A stretch of DNA of 64,000 nt from Vesta saturnalis (lineage: Eukaryota; Arthropoda; Insecta; Coleoptera; Lampyridae): NCBI GenBank assembly GCA_036346205.1, contig JARFJB010001167.1:270501-334500 (forward strand). Reading direction: 5' to 3'. The notes below the pieces were generated by a model. The model ran no database searches and was not told the origin of the DNA. It saw nothing but the letters and a program-made list of their open reading frames with translations. Both the position numbers and the translations under genes were made by a program. Each line of letters starts with the position of its first letter. Position 1 is the first letter of the stretch. Below, one piece after another: positions 1 through 10,636 of the stretch.

Positions 1-1850
1 TCATTAAAAGATTTATCCGATCGAAGATCCTGAAAAAACTTTTTGCAAAAGATCAAGTACAGATGCTAGATCATAATCTTTTGTCTGCAACAATTTGCGT
101 ATTGGATTAATACAGTTTAAAATTTTATACCAAAGAACTATTGAACACAAAAATTTAAATTGTTTAATACAACTTAATAAACCCGAGACTTCGTCCCTTA
201 TTAAATTATCAATTTCTTCATTCTCATAAATGCTTAGCAAGGCGTCGTATACGCCTCCGATATAAAATCTTAAAGGCTTTAAAGCCTCTATCCTACTCTC
301 CCAACTAGTATCACTTAATGGTTTTAAAGTCAAACCCTGGACATGTTTTAGAAGAATTTCCCAGCGAAATGTAGATGCTGAAAAAAATACATATATTTTT
401 TGAATCATATTAAAGAAATTAGCGCCTTCCAAAGATGCTTTTACCATATCGTTAACTACTAGATTGAGAGAGTGTCTACTACATGGAACGTAGAAAGCTC
501 GCGGATTTAAGTTCTTAATCCTAGATTGCACTACTGATTTATCGCCCCGCATATTAGACCCGTTGTCATATCCCTATCCTCTTATATCCTGTAAATTTAA
601 ACCCAAAGTATTAAGTTCTGCAATTATAATTTCAAACATTTGCTTCCCTGTAGGCTGTAGACCTTTCAACTGGAAGAAAACCCAAAAAGCTTTCCGTAAT
701 TTTAATGTCAACCTCATCCTGATTGGAATCAGTTTTATTGATTGAAACATACCTGATTACAAGAGTCATTTGCTCCACCTTAGAAATATCAGGAGTGAAA
801 TCTAAAATTATCGAATAATATTTGGATTTTTTTTATTTCATTAATAATATAAGATTTCACACTTTGATGCAACAGGTCTATTATCTCGTTTTGAATATTT
901 TTAGTGAGCTTTCGTTTCTTCTTTTTTAAGCACCCTACGTATGTGTTCTTTCATGACGGGATCAAATTCAGATAGCAGCTCAACTATTTTTAAGAAGTTA
1001 CCGTTATTATGCTCAAATAGCTTGTCGCTTGTACCTTGGAAAGCCAGACAACTTTTACCAAGCATTTTAGTGATTACTACGATTCTTAAAAGCACTTCTT
1101 GCCAATGGTTTATTTCAGTGTTAACAAGTCTTTGGGAATCCGCATCTATAGTTTTACAACACTTTAATCTTAGGTTCAGTTCTAGAAAAGATTTTTGGGA
1201 CTGAATATGATTTTTAGAAATTTCGTGGTCTTTTAGAGTTGATTCAGATACTTCCAACTTTTAAACCCCTCCTTCAAAAGGAAACTAAGTACACAGCCAA
1301 AAATTTTGCAGCAAAAGCAATATATGCAATTTTTTGAGACAGAGTACAATTACCACTTGCCCTCCATTACTTAAAATTCTTTTATAATAATTAGAGCTAA
1401 ATTTTCTACCAGTCTCATCGTATGGAAATCTATAATTGTACAATGGTTTAGGTGGACCTTGCCTTACCAAAAAGATTCTTTTGGCGTCTGGTAGTATCAT
1501 TGCCAGAGTGCTGGATCTGTACTTAAAAGTTGTTAAGCGCTTTCTGTAGGTGCCACGTTGGTATCAATAGTGCTCTCATTTGGCGACGGAGGGCTGCCAC
1601 TGTCAATTGCAAGTATTAGTTCAGGTACATCGTTCATTTGTTGATCCTCATTTTTCAAAGGTGAGTGTTGTCAGTGTCTTTCAATGCTGTCTTTGATGTA
1701 GAACATTTTGAGTCAACATTTGTTTTGGTACTGTCCGGCGTACTCTGTAAATAATTTAGTAAAGTGCCAGCTTGTCTTTGCCTTTGCATTTCCTTTTCCA
1801 CCCTTCGTTTTTTATATTCGCACAATAGACTTAGTTAAATTAGACAAGTA
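1..1850 (-). pseudogene. Decayed hAT transposase (TTF / DUF4371, ZMYM1-like), runs off the left edge
   Basis: The minus strand carries consecutive pieces of one protein in changing frames. The N-terminal basic stretch is near 1690-1830. A TTF-type zinc-finger head (RFPYDETGRKFSSNYYKRIL) is at 1285-1500. The DUF4371 start (about 120 residues) is at 901-1257, and weaker in-frame blocks fill 560-900. The RNase-H-like core at 13-552 includes NPRAFYVPCSRHSLNLVVND. This order is the standard one for ZMYM1-like hAT transposases, which cut and paste DNA in the nucleus. At least four frame changes or stops separate the blocks, so it is a dead copy. The C-terminal hAT dimerisation domain would lie left of the window. 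It is related to the hAT at 47822-51190 but clearly diverged from it. Confidence 0.8.
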
Positions 1851-2338
1851 CTGCACTTTTTTATGCTCATTTAAGATCTATGGGAACGATTAAGCAGTTT
1901 TATATGTTTTTTATATTTATAAATTATGTAATAGTAGTAAAATAATAACGAACCTACCACACCTGATACCTTTCAAATTTGAAAAAGTATAAGCACTTGC
2001 ATTTTACACAATTTTGCTTCAAAATCTAAAATGGTATAAAATAGGGCAATTTTTCTTGTCCAATTTAGTCAGATCATGCATAGATTTATTCTAGAATGCT
2101 CAATGTTTAAATAAATATTTTATTTTAATTTTATAAAATACCTAACAAACTTTTGCTATTTTTAAGAAAATTTTATTTATAACACTTGGTAAAAATATTC
2201 GTACCTTTAGTTAAAAGGGATCGCATCCAGTAGTTATAATAAAAAAAAGAATCAGGGTCTATTGGTCAGTAAAAGGCAGGAATTATTAAAAAAAATCAAG
2301 CTTTAGGGTATTCCATATATATTTCCATAACCTTTTTT
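1851..2338. other. AT-rich non-coding stretch
   Basis: No reading frame with family resemblance and no RNA gene is visible. This may be the 5' non-coding part of the hAT relic to the left, but I found no terminal repeat that proves it. Confidence 0.4.
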
Positions 2339-2533
2339 AAGGTATTTGAAAAAGCTCCTTCGCAGATAAAAATTAAATTTCAAAGACGATTTTTTAACGA
2401 AACATAAACAAATTTCAGCCCTTTTAAAATTATCAAAACAAGTCTTAACTTTTTAATTAATTTATCTGTTTTGTTCAAAAATCGTTTTCAAAATTTAGTT
2501 TTCATCTGAGAAGGAGCTTCTTCAAATACCTAC
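2339..2533. repeat. Imperfect inverted repeat, about 55 bp arms
   Basis: The left arm begins ggtatttgaaaaagctcctt at 2341. The right arm ends with its near complement, aaggagcttcttcaaatacc, at 2511-2530. The arms run inwards for about 55 bases with a few mismatches around a loop of roughly 80 bases. The short length, non-coding content and hairpin shape suggest a small foldback MITE. No clear target duplication could be fixed. Confidence 0.6.
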
Positions 2534-2868
2534 CTTGAAGAAGATCATGAAATCTAACTGAAAGTTTGTTTTTAACACGCTTATATTAGCTTCACCTTTA
2601 TGTTTTTTTGCTTGTCTGTCTGTGTGTAACCGATTTCTTTGAACAAGCATGCGCGCGGTCGGCGATACATACGATACCAGATACGGCGCATTTGGGATCC
2701 AATGCCTATCCTCCAGACCGAGTAAGTCCTTTCCAATTTTAGCTCCAAATAAACTCAGGTTATTTTTACAAGGAAAACCATCTCATTTTTTATTGTGACG
2801 AATTCAAGGCATTAGATATTTCAAGTAGAACAACAATTATTTGAAGCTATGTAGTAACTGTTTCGATC

Positions 2869-3098
2869 CTTTAATGATCAATCGAACTAAAAAACGAAAA
2901 ATAATTCTTAATATAGGCAGAAAATATAAATAAACGAAAAACATTAGTAAAAAAAGCGTGGGGTGCTCGATGAATGAAAAATATGGCACAAAGCACCCCA
3001 CGCTTTTTTCACAATAATACTAATCTTTTTCGTTTATTTATATGTTCTGCCTATATTAAGAATTATTTTTCGTTTTTTAGTTCGATTGATCATTAAAG
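2869..3098. repeat. Near-perfect 230-bp foldback hairpin
   Basis: The left arm starts ctttaatgatcaatcgaac at 2869 and the right arm ends gttcgattgatcattaaag at 3098. The arms pair almost base for base for about 100 bp, down to a core of agcgtggggtgct at 2955-2967 facing agcaccccacgct at 2992-3004, with a loop of about 24 bases. It contains no coding sequence. It may be a foldback MITE, or a transcript from it could form a long double-stranded RNA hairpin. Confidence 0.8.
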
Positions 3099-3540
3099 CG
3101 TGTTTTTTAGTTTTTTTAAACTATATTTATTTTTTAATAATTTTTGACTTTTCCTAATCAAAATACCCTAATTTCGTAGATTCGCTAAGTTAACGGTTAA
3201 CTTACCTTAAAAAATTACAAATCACACTGATTATGGAACCAGAAGAACAGTATATGCAATTGAAAGTTGCACTTGTTATCACCACCGACGAATGAGCAAA
3301 AATAATGCTATGCTGTAACAAGACAGCCCTTTTATAATTGAAGACAATAAACAAGTCATTTCTTGTCTATTCCTAATTCAGACAAGTTCATGCGGCACCC
3401 TGCTTGCTGATTTATATGGTATATATGCGATGCGCGGTTATATTAGGTAGTGTATACAAATAACACCCGTGTTCCTTATTTAATAATTATTATTGAATAA
3501 TTAATTATTTTTTCGTAATTATACCTGTTTTCTTTACAAC
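3099..3540. other. Non-coding spacer
   Basis: AT-rich sequence between the foldback hairpin and the Tigger MITE. I see no gene or repeat I can name. Confidence 0.4.
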
Positions 3541-3542
3541 TA

Positions 3543-4419
3543 CAGTAGAATCCGGTTATAACGAACCACAAGGGACTTGAAAAATAAGTTTGTTATATCC
3601 GAAGTTCGTAATAAACTAAAGTTACATACATATTTTTACGATACATTAATAAATCACTATATTATACAATATTTACACATTTATGAGTTAGTTTTTGTTA
3701 AAAAAGTCTGTAATTTTCGATTGTTTATTATATTTCGTAGATCAAAACAGTTTATCCACACAATTTTCGATTTACATTTTTGAAACAACGTGGCTTGGGT
3801 GATTTACTTTCGTTTTTCTGTCCCGGTTAAATTAGCACACACAAAAACTTACCCGCTCTTTTGATAATTTGCCGCCTACACATATTTCACCTTTAAATTT
3901 TAGTGTTTTATCTGGGTTCTTTAATTTAAAAATAGCCCAGTTTCGTCGCCATTATCACTAAAATTACCCTTGATATTAGGCCACTTATTGTTTAACTAGT
4001 CTGTTAATTGATTTATTTGATTGACAAATTGACTACGAAAAACCCTGCAAGGTCAGCGTGTACAGTATTGTTAAAATACATAATTACCCTTTAGGATTAA
4101 AGATTTAAACACCAATTAGGAAAGTATTTAGGCAGGCATTTCTAAGAAAAGAATTACAGAAACCTTATCTTTGCACATCAAATAATCTACGTACCTGTTA
4201 TTTATTTTACTGGCAGAATACTTGCTTACTTTTGTGTAAAATTTAACGGACGGAAACAATTTTTCCGAACGTTATATCCGAAAGTTCGTTGTTTACGGGT
4301 TTATTATAACAAACAATATTTATAAGGGATCTTATGGATAGTGTGACGGGACTTTTAAAATTAGTACGTTATACCCGGAAGTTCGTTATAAGCGGGTTCG
4401 CTATAAGCAGCTTTGACTG
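3543..4419. mobile_element. Tigger/pogo-type MITE (877 bp) with TA target sites
   Basis: The left end reads cagtagaatccggttataac and the right end, reverse-complemented, reads cagtcaaagctgcttatagc. The similarity continues through a second, internal TTATAnCGAA-type motif. TA dinucleotides at 3541-3542 and 4420-4421 flank it, as expected for pogo/Tigger transposition. There is no transposase reading frame, so it is non-autonomous. Its right end sits directly at the 3' side of the gag relic, so it may have interrupted the LTR element. Confidence 0.75.
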
Positions 4420-4429
4420 TATATAGATG

Positions 4430-5818
4430 AAAAACAAGTATTTTAACTTTCTTGTAAAAACAGTGATAAGAAATGTTTTTACAAATGAAAGGCGGCATGC
4501 TATTATTATTAATATTTTCTCGCATTCTGAGAATAAGAATGTCGCCCCTAAGATTTGCCGCCCCGGACAAACGTTCGGGTGTCCGGTATTGGAGCGTGCC
4601 CTGTTGCGATCATCGGTATTTGCAAAATAATCACTCTGATAGTTATCATTTCTGGGTAGGTTAAGGGGCATGAACCCTCGCCCTAGTTCAAACGTACGAC
4701 CACTACCCCGACTGCGTCCTCTCCAATCGGAAAAGCCTTGACGATTACCGGTATTATTATTTTTGTTACCCTGCGAATTATGCGAGTTAACAAACGAACG
4801 CTGTGGCAAGTTATGTGAATTGAAATGGTTATGAGAGGCAAAATTGTTATCAGGATGTTGATAACTCCGAAAGGGTCCATTCTGAAACCGTTGTGGTTGG
4901 ACACGACCGCGAGAATTTTGAAACCGGCCGCGTTGATGTTGATAGTTTGGACTTCCCCGCGCGTGGAAGGTTTGCGACGAAGAAAGCGGCAATTCTTTGC
5001 TCTCTATTATTGCTATAGTTATTACATCAGCTAAATTATTTTGACCACGAGCTCGAAAAATTGTCCGTAAATAATTACTTTGTAGACCCCTAGTAAAAGC
5101 ACTAATAGCCAACTTTTCGTTGACTTCTTTAAGGGTTGTGCGTTTGTCAATGTCGCCTGCGGCTTCAGTAATAGTCAAATCCGACATGAGATGGCAAATA
5201 ACCTTACCGAATTCCTCTATGGTTCTCCCGTTTTGCTTAGCATTATGCAATTCAGCGGAGTGTTGTTACAGATTTTGGAGTGAACAATTTACTTTGCATA
5301 TCGCTTATCAAATCATTTGTTGACTGATATGCATCGAGGAGCTTTACCTGTGCACTTTCCGATAACCGAGTTGTCAGTACATATTTGATTAAAAAAGGCT
5401 TATCGGTTTCTGTTAAAAGCTCAACATATAATTTGATGGCGTTTATTAGCTTTTTAGTGGTACTATCTGTATCATCCATAGCAGGCAGTAACGCTGCTGC
5501 AGTTCTTAAATCTAATCTTTCGGTACCCATTGTAACAGTTTGGGAAATACTAACAAGTCTATCTACTAAAATATTTTGATACTCTTGCTATAATTTAACT
5601 GCTGAAATTTCTTTCATTTGTTCCACCCCCTGAGGATCTTTATCTACTTTTTGATTAATTGCAGTTATTGCCCTATTATAGTCCTTTTTGATACGTTCTA
5701 ATTCAGCAAGCTTACTAGTTATAATTTTGTGATTTTCCCTACGTTGTTGATTGTCCTTTACTAAATCAGTCTTGAATAACTTAATTTCTACTTGCAACTG
5801 TTGAAAGCTCTGAAGCAT
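4430..5818 (-). pseudogene. Gag-like ORF of a Ty3/gypsy (errantivirus-like) LTR element
   Basis: Three minus-strand blocks follow one another. At 5818-5588 there is a helical, probably coiled-coil N-terminus of 76 residues. At 5530-5252 there is a capsid-like helical block rich in Leu and Ala. At 5250-4430 there is a segment with the conserved word LHNAKQNGRTIEEFGK-like, followed by an Arg/Gly/Gln/Asn-rich nucleic-acid-binding tail of about 110 residues. The order and composition match gag of insect gypsy-class elements. Frame changes separate the blocks near 5251 and 5535-5588. No protease, reverse transcriptase or integrase follows; a Tigger MITE begins 10 bp further on. This is a dead fragment. 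Capsid-like function is known for the family, not shown here. Confidence 0.7.
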
Positions 5819-5983
5819 TTAAGTAATTAAATAAATGTTATTACTAACCTTGTGTTCCTATTTTCCCACATACACTACACATTCACTTGTAGGGCTGGTA
5901 CTCAGGTCTGTTGACTGCTAAACGGTGTTGAGGGCGTCTGTGCTGGCTCCCCGGATGCGTTGGTCCACTTGCTTCAGCATACT

Positions 5984-6156
5984 TTATTTACACTTGCTAT
6001 AAGCGATGTATCCCACAGCTACGATGCACAGAACGGTTATTATAACGGTATATATGAATAAAGGAGACGACGTCGATTGTGAAACCGCATTCGTTTGACC
6101 CCACTATTATCCGCTTGGTTGACGAACACTTCTTCTTTACTCGATTCACTGCCCAT
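5984..6156 (-). pseudogene. Small membrane-anchored ORF upstream of gag (one-base frameshift)
   Basis: A short minus-strand ORF starts MGSESSKEEVF at 6156. Gly-2 followed by Ser fits an N-myristoylation signal. After one missing base near 6098-6100 the frame continues into a hydrophobic segment with IVAVGYIAY and stops at 5984 after a basic end. Small MG-start ORFs with one membrane segment precede gag in several insect gypsy-class elements; I recall this from family knowledge and could not check it. Its position just inside a probable primer-binding site supports this reading. Confidence 0.45.
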
Positions 6157-6217
6157 CTTACGAGAATTATTCACTCACTTCGTAATTCTGCATTAAAATC
6201 CCTGCCTATAGCAGGAA

Positions 6218-6232
6218 CTGGCAGGATCGCCA
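6218..6232 (-). promoter_or_regulatory. Probable retroelement primer-binding site
   Basis: On the minus strand this reads TGGCGATCCTGCCAG. It starts with TGG, as a site complementary to a tRNA CCA end should. It lies about 60 bp upstream of the small MG-start ORF and gag, where a primer-binding site is expected. It resembles the TGGCGACC-type sites of the mdg1/412 group (tRNA-Arg). The LTR would lie at higher coordinates, but I could not fix its ends. Confidence 0.45.
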
Positions 6233-6806
6233 TCTAATATCTTGCTAATAAATGGAGATATATAGGTCCGGGGTGGTTTCGACACATACAAATCAAACTT
6301 GGGAACAGATTTATTAATTGCGCTTAAGAACTGACATCGATAATTTTCTTCTACGTTCTCTCGCAATAATGTCAATTTTATATTATATAAATAGTATGTG
6401 TCGTCATGCTCTACTTTAAAGAGTCGACGCTTTTGCAATATTATTTTGATACAATTTCTAAATGGCTATTCAGCAAACAATTATATGTAATAGTTATTAA
6501 ACACTGACCTAAAAGTAAATATAGAACATAAATAGCACAGTAATAATTATTAGTACATTTGGAAAATAAATAAAACAATAGATATACATTACAATTTAAA
6601 ATATCGATAAATTTCGATTTTGTAGGTTGGAAGATTGCATGTTGTTGCACACCTGATATTTTAATCTTATAGCAGTTACTGATTACTACCCTGGGTGCAC
6701 TACCTTGCTCTGAGAGTAACTTTTATGTTCGGATTATATGTTTAGTGCAACAGCGCAGTTAGGTACCGGTGTTCGGGTTATTAAAAATATCTTGTGTGGA
6801 ACACCA
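6233..6806. other. Probable LTR or solo-LTR remains, no gene
   Basis: If 6218-6232 is the primer-binding site, the 5' LTR of the gag element should occupy part of this stretch (minus orientation). No second LTR copy is in the window to prove it. A 16-bp word, cttccaacctacaaaa, occurs inverted at about 6615-6632 and direct at about 6813-6829. Confidence 0.35.
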
Positions 6807-7120
6807 CACGACCTTCCAACCTACAAAATGGAAATTAAAAGAAATGAAATAATTGTAATAACATTTTTTTTAGGATAATTATGCAACCTCTTTTATAAGA
6901 AGTTCATTGTGAGAATAAGCACATTGTAAACGCAAAAACAATAATCCATGTCAAACAAACGTTTAAAACTTCATGACAAGACAGGTTTATAAATATCTAG
7001 ATGCTAACTTAAATTAAAAGAAATGAAATAATTTTAATTTCGTTTTTTGTAGGGCAACTATTCAACCTCCTTTTTTATACGTCCATAACGAAAACCGGCA
7101 ACATTGTAAAAACAAAAACA
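6807..7120. repeat. Interspersed repeat R2, two tandem partial copies
   Basis: A block beginning cgaccttccaacctacaaaa, then aaagaaatgaaataatt, then caacctcctttt, then acattgtaaaaacaaaaaca appears at about 6810-6950 and again at about 7008-7120. The same block appears at about 30604-30763 and 33903-34060. This marks a dispersed family of unknown class. The two left copies are adjacent and in the same orientation. Confidence 0.65.
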
Positions 7121-7735
7121 ATCTATCTAACAACCCCCCTTCTCCGTTGCTGGATTTCTCCCAAAATCTAATTAGCTCTAAGCCAAATGAAAACAAGGCT
7201 AAAGCTGTTCATCACCAGATAGAGACAACTAAATTCCGCTAGAGCGGCGTTACTGTAGATATTGTTTCTCTTACTTGAACAATTTAAGACCACCCACCAA
7301 AGAATAAGCAACTTAATTTCTATAGCCTCGGCATAATTTGTATTTTGAAGTAATTTATGAATTTTAGTATTTGCTCATGTGCTTCTTCGAAATATATTAC
7401 GACTAGGTACCTATAATAATATAAGTATTATTTAATATACAAATTATGCCCATCCGTTTATTCAGCTTCAATTAAATTAGTCACATGATCATGTTAACAT
7501 ATTATTATCATAAAATATATAAATCATTTGTAAAAGCAGTGGCGCACCAATGTGCTCTGGCACATTCGAAATGTATCAGTAAAAGTACATGCGTTATGTA
7601 AATTTAAATTGGAAATAATATTCAGTTACATGACATGTTGCGTAAAACGATTAAATTACATAACATGTACTGTAATTTTGATATCGGTTCCCGAAATGTG
7701 TCTCCGCGAGCGTGAGTCAGCGTTTTTTACATAAC
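7121..7735. other. Non-coding spacer left of the Harbinger element
   Basis: No supported gene. This is the original insertion context of the Harbinger element, whose TTA target duplication starts at 7736. Confidence 0.4.
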
Positions 7736-8452
7736 TTAGGGCCTTATCATACTGACGGTTTGCGAGCGCTTTCAAAGCGGAGTGAATAAAGTCGAGCTGG
7801 TGAGAGGTGTCTTATGACTCATCTTTTAGTAAAGCATGGTTTGAGATTTTAAAAACGTATGTCGTTATTGGTTCATATAGTTAGTAATTGAATACCAACA
7901 AAACATTGTTAATGTTTCTAGGTTATTTTCAAATTTAAACTGCGCTGTCAAATTTAAGTAAAATTATTGTACAAATACTCGTCGGGATTTAGCATCATAG
8001 AGGTCTTAAAAATTCCCATCCGCTCGTATAAATAAAGTCGAATTTCGTTTAAGATCTGTTCGCACTTATTCTGGCATGTAAAGTCCACCTTGTGTGGGTA
8101 GTTATATGATAAAAATATATTGTACAACTGTAAACGATTATCAGAATCGAGACCGGGTCAACAAAATTTCGTTTTGGATCTGTTTTACAAATTAATTATA
8201 TCAATAATTTTCAATAAGAAACGAATTAGCTAGCAGTAGGCAGTGCCCGAATGAAGTGCGAAAAGTTTGGTTAATTTTTAGCCGACAGATCTCAGTGTGT
8301 CAAAAGAGTCAAGACTGTAATTTGGTTATCGAAGCCACTTATAAATAACTGATTTTGTCATAAATAAATACACTGTGTTGGATGTTAAAAATGAGATTTA
8401 TTATTAGTTAATAATGTAACCGATTTGAAAAATCTCAGTTTACAGTTTGTCA

Positions 8453-8455
<3 letters not shown>

Positions 8456-8503
<48 letters not shown>
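8456..8503. repeat. (TA)n microsatellite inside the mariner 3' region
   Basis: About 24 uninterrupted TA units. The matching position in the mariner-derived copies at 28150-28230 and 33059-33142 also holds a TA array, so the microsatellite seed travels with this element. Confidence 0.95.
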
Positions 8504-8504
<1 letters not shown>

Positions 8505-8624
8505 CGAATGTATACCTAAGTACAGCTACAGAGGTATATGTTAAATATAATAATTCTTTACAATGTTATACAGTAACTAAGATTCTAATTTTTGCTTTAA
8601 ATTCAATTATTGGACATCTTATAA

Positions 8625-10093
8625 TTAAAAGTCATCACCTTCACTTTCACTATCATCTTCACTCGACTCTCCGACATTGATTACTAGAGGTTTTATTCCT
8701 CAGCTCTTTTTTGAACGTCCCACCACTGGCTCATCTCCTTTTCAGCATGTAAAATACACTTTTGCCACAGTTCTCCAGTTACTTGGTTTAATGAATCCTT
8801 CCATAACGATAAAACATTCTCGTCCCTGAAGCCCTGTCTTCCAACATTTTTGTTGTAATACTGTTTACAATTTGCCCATATTAACTCGATAGGGTTGAAT
8901 TGGTAGTGATATGGAGGTAAACGTAAAATTTGATGAGCGATTTCATCAATTGCATATATTTTTGGAACTTGTAAAATTCCACTTTCAGCATATCATTCGA
9001 ATGAGGAATGTTGTGTTTTCTTAAAAATTGAAGAAGATCTTCATTCTTCCAACTACTTGAAGGTAATTTTCCTACTAATGTAGAATGATAACTGGCACTG
9101 TCAAGAATTATCAAACTTGGTTTTTCTAAAATTGGTAAAAGCTGTTCTTGAAACCATTTTTGAAATAAATCAACGTTCATATTATCGCGGTAGTCTTGTT
9201 GTCTTACTTTTACTGGGAAATACCAATGATGAATTAGGTATAAAACCATTCTTGTTGACAGCACTCAGTACGATAAAACTAAAATTTGTTCGGTTAAAAA
9301 TATTTTTAACAAATCGTACTATTTTAATTACCGTTTCCCTTCTCCTAGCGGTTGGTTTTTTGGGTTTTTCAAATCATTATCATGCCATGATTTTCGAACG
9401 CTTCCTCGACTAAAAATCCACATCTCATCCAAAAAGACAGGATCGTAACTAATTTCACAACTTTTATTAGCAAAATATTTTCGCAAAAATGTTGCTCGAG
9501 CACCAGCAATATGAACCTGCTCCATTAAACGCCTTCTTCCATCGTCAACTTTGAATTCAAAACCAATTTTGTGTAACAATTGTTTCAAACTCGTTTTACT
9601 GAAGGTAAATATTTTATCTTCTTTAAGTTCAGTTTGGAGTTTTTCGATAGAAATATGTGAGCCTAAAATTAAACAGTGATTAACTCCATTTCAACAATAA
9701 TTTCTGAATTATTTACCAGTTGTATGCATGGTGTGAATTTTTCGTTTCAAAACGTCTTTCACGTATTCGTCGACATCCTCTGACTTCGACTTCAAACGCA
9801 GCCTATCTTTTTGCGGTGAATCCTGCGCCGATTTCCCAGATTCTAAAGCGAGAGCCATTCTTGCCTTTGTTCGAGTTACGGTTTTCTCGGAAATGCCGCA
9901 TGCCAGAGCAGTTCGCTGCAACATAATATTACATAAATATAAATTTAAATAGTGAAAATTATTAGCGTACCTGGATAATGGTTGAAGGTAAACTTGGCCC
10001 GCCGTTATCGCGTTCCATCTCGAAATAATGCAGTATATTCATTAACATTACTTGAGTTTGGCTTTTCAAAGATTTATCTTTTAATGACATCAT
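8625..10093 (-). pseudogene. IS630/DDE_3-type mariner transposase, three exons, broken
   Basis: Exon 1 starts MMSLKDKSLKSQTQVM at 10093 and ends at a GTACGC donor near 9971. Exon 2 (about 9923-9713) is the helix-turn-helix part, with RTALACGISEKTVTRTKARM. Exon 3 follows an ATTTTAG acceptor near 9664. The DDE core has VFLDEMWIFS as the first acidic site, then QQDYRDNMNVDLFQKW, LIILDSASYHS as the second, and RKHNIPHSNDM. The third site should lie in the LPPY..NPIELIW region near 8880-8930, which is frame-broken. An acidic tail (VGESSEDDSESEGDDF) ends at 8625. Several frame breaks (near 8700, 8990 and 9300) make it non-functional. Intron-bearing transposases of this kind are common in insects. 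It lies wholly inside the Harbinger element. Confidence 0.8.
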
Positions 10094-10376
10094 TATTTGC
10101 TGCAAAATAAATAAATGCATTCAATCAATTGGAAATACATTTTGCATTATAAACTTACCTCGTAATAGTGAATATTAATAATAATAGTTTTGAAAAAAAC
10201 TGTTGTTTACAAATGCAATGGAAACTAATAAATTACGAAGCGAAAGATAAATTATTATAACTACAAAACACGATGCGATTATACGAAACGAAATACGGAG
10301 AATAATTTGACGTTAAATAGCCAAGAAGATATCTGGCAGCGTCATGCGCTTTGACTTTAGAATCGACATACGTTTT

Positions 10377-10636
10377 TAAGTCCTGCATTTAAAATATATA
10401 GCAGACGTATATTATATACCCGTCTTTCTTTAAGAGGAACTTCGCACTAAGATAAAGGGAAACAGATGCATTTCACAGTAATAATTATATCCCCATTCTC
10501 GAGTCCGCCTTGCGGTCGCGTAACGTTTCCGTCGCGAATAGCGCCGTGGACGCCATTTTGTACACTCACGTACGAAACTCCGCCCCGGCGAAAACAGTCA
10601 AGGGGAAGAATGAAGCAGGTAAGCGAAACATAATAC
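10377..10636. other. Harbinger 1 non-coding 3' segment
   Basis: Element sequence between the nested mariner and the transposase stop. It includes a GC-richer patch at 10495-10615 and a gcag/gtaagcg splice-donor-like site near 10617. It could be a leader exon of the plus-strand accessory gene, but nothing proves this. Confidence 0.35.

Larger units (their letters stand above)
7852..10376 (-). mobile_element. Tc1/mariner-superfamily (IS630-like) element nested in Harbinger 1
   Basis: Short inverted ends aaaacgtatgtcg (7852-7864) and cgacatacgtttt (10364-10376) are each flanked by TA (7850-7851 and 10377-10378). The element contains a minus-strand transposase (8625-10093) and a 3' non-coding region with a (TA)n array at about 8456-8503. 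Partial copies of its 3' region lie in the two arms of the downstream tandem duplication. Confidence 0.75.

Noticed and set aside
6193..6438. Minus-strand 81-residue ORF that superficially resembles an Ig-domain exon (YRCQF...LYVSKPP)
   Set aside because: It overlaps the probable primer-binding site and LTR of the gag element and has no partner exons or clear splice sites; the resemblance is weak.
8456..8503. CRISPR-like or tandem gene array signals around the repeats
   Set aside because: No spacer-repeat regularity; these are microsatellites and transposon parts of a eukaryotic genome.
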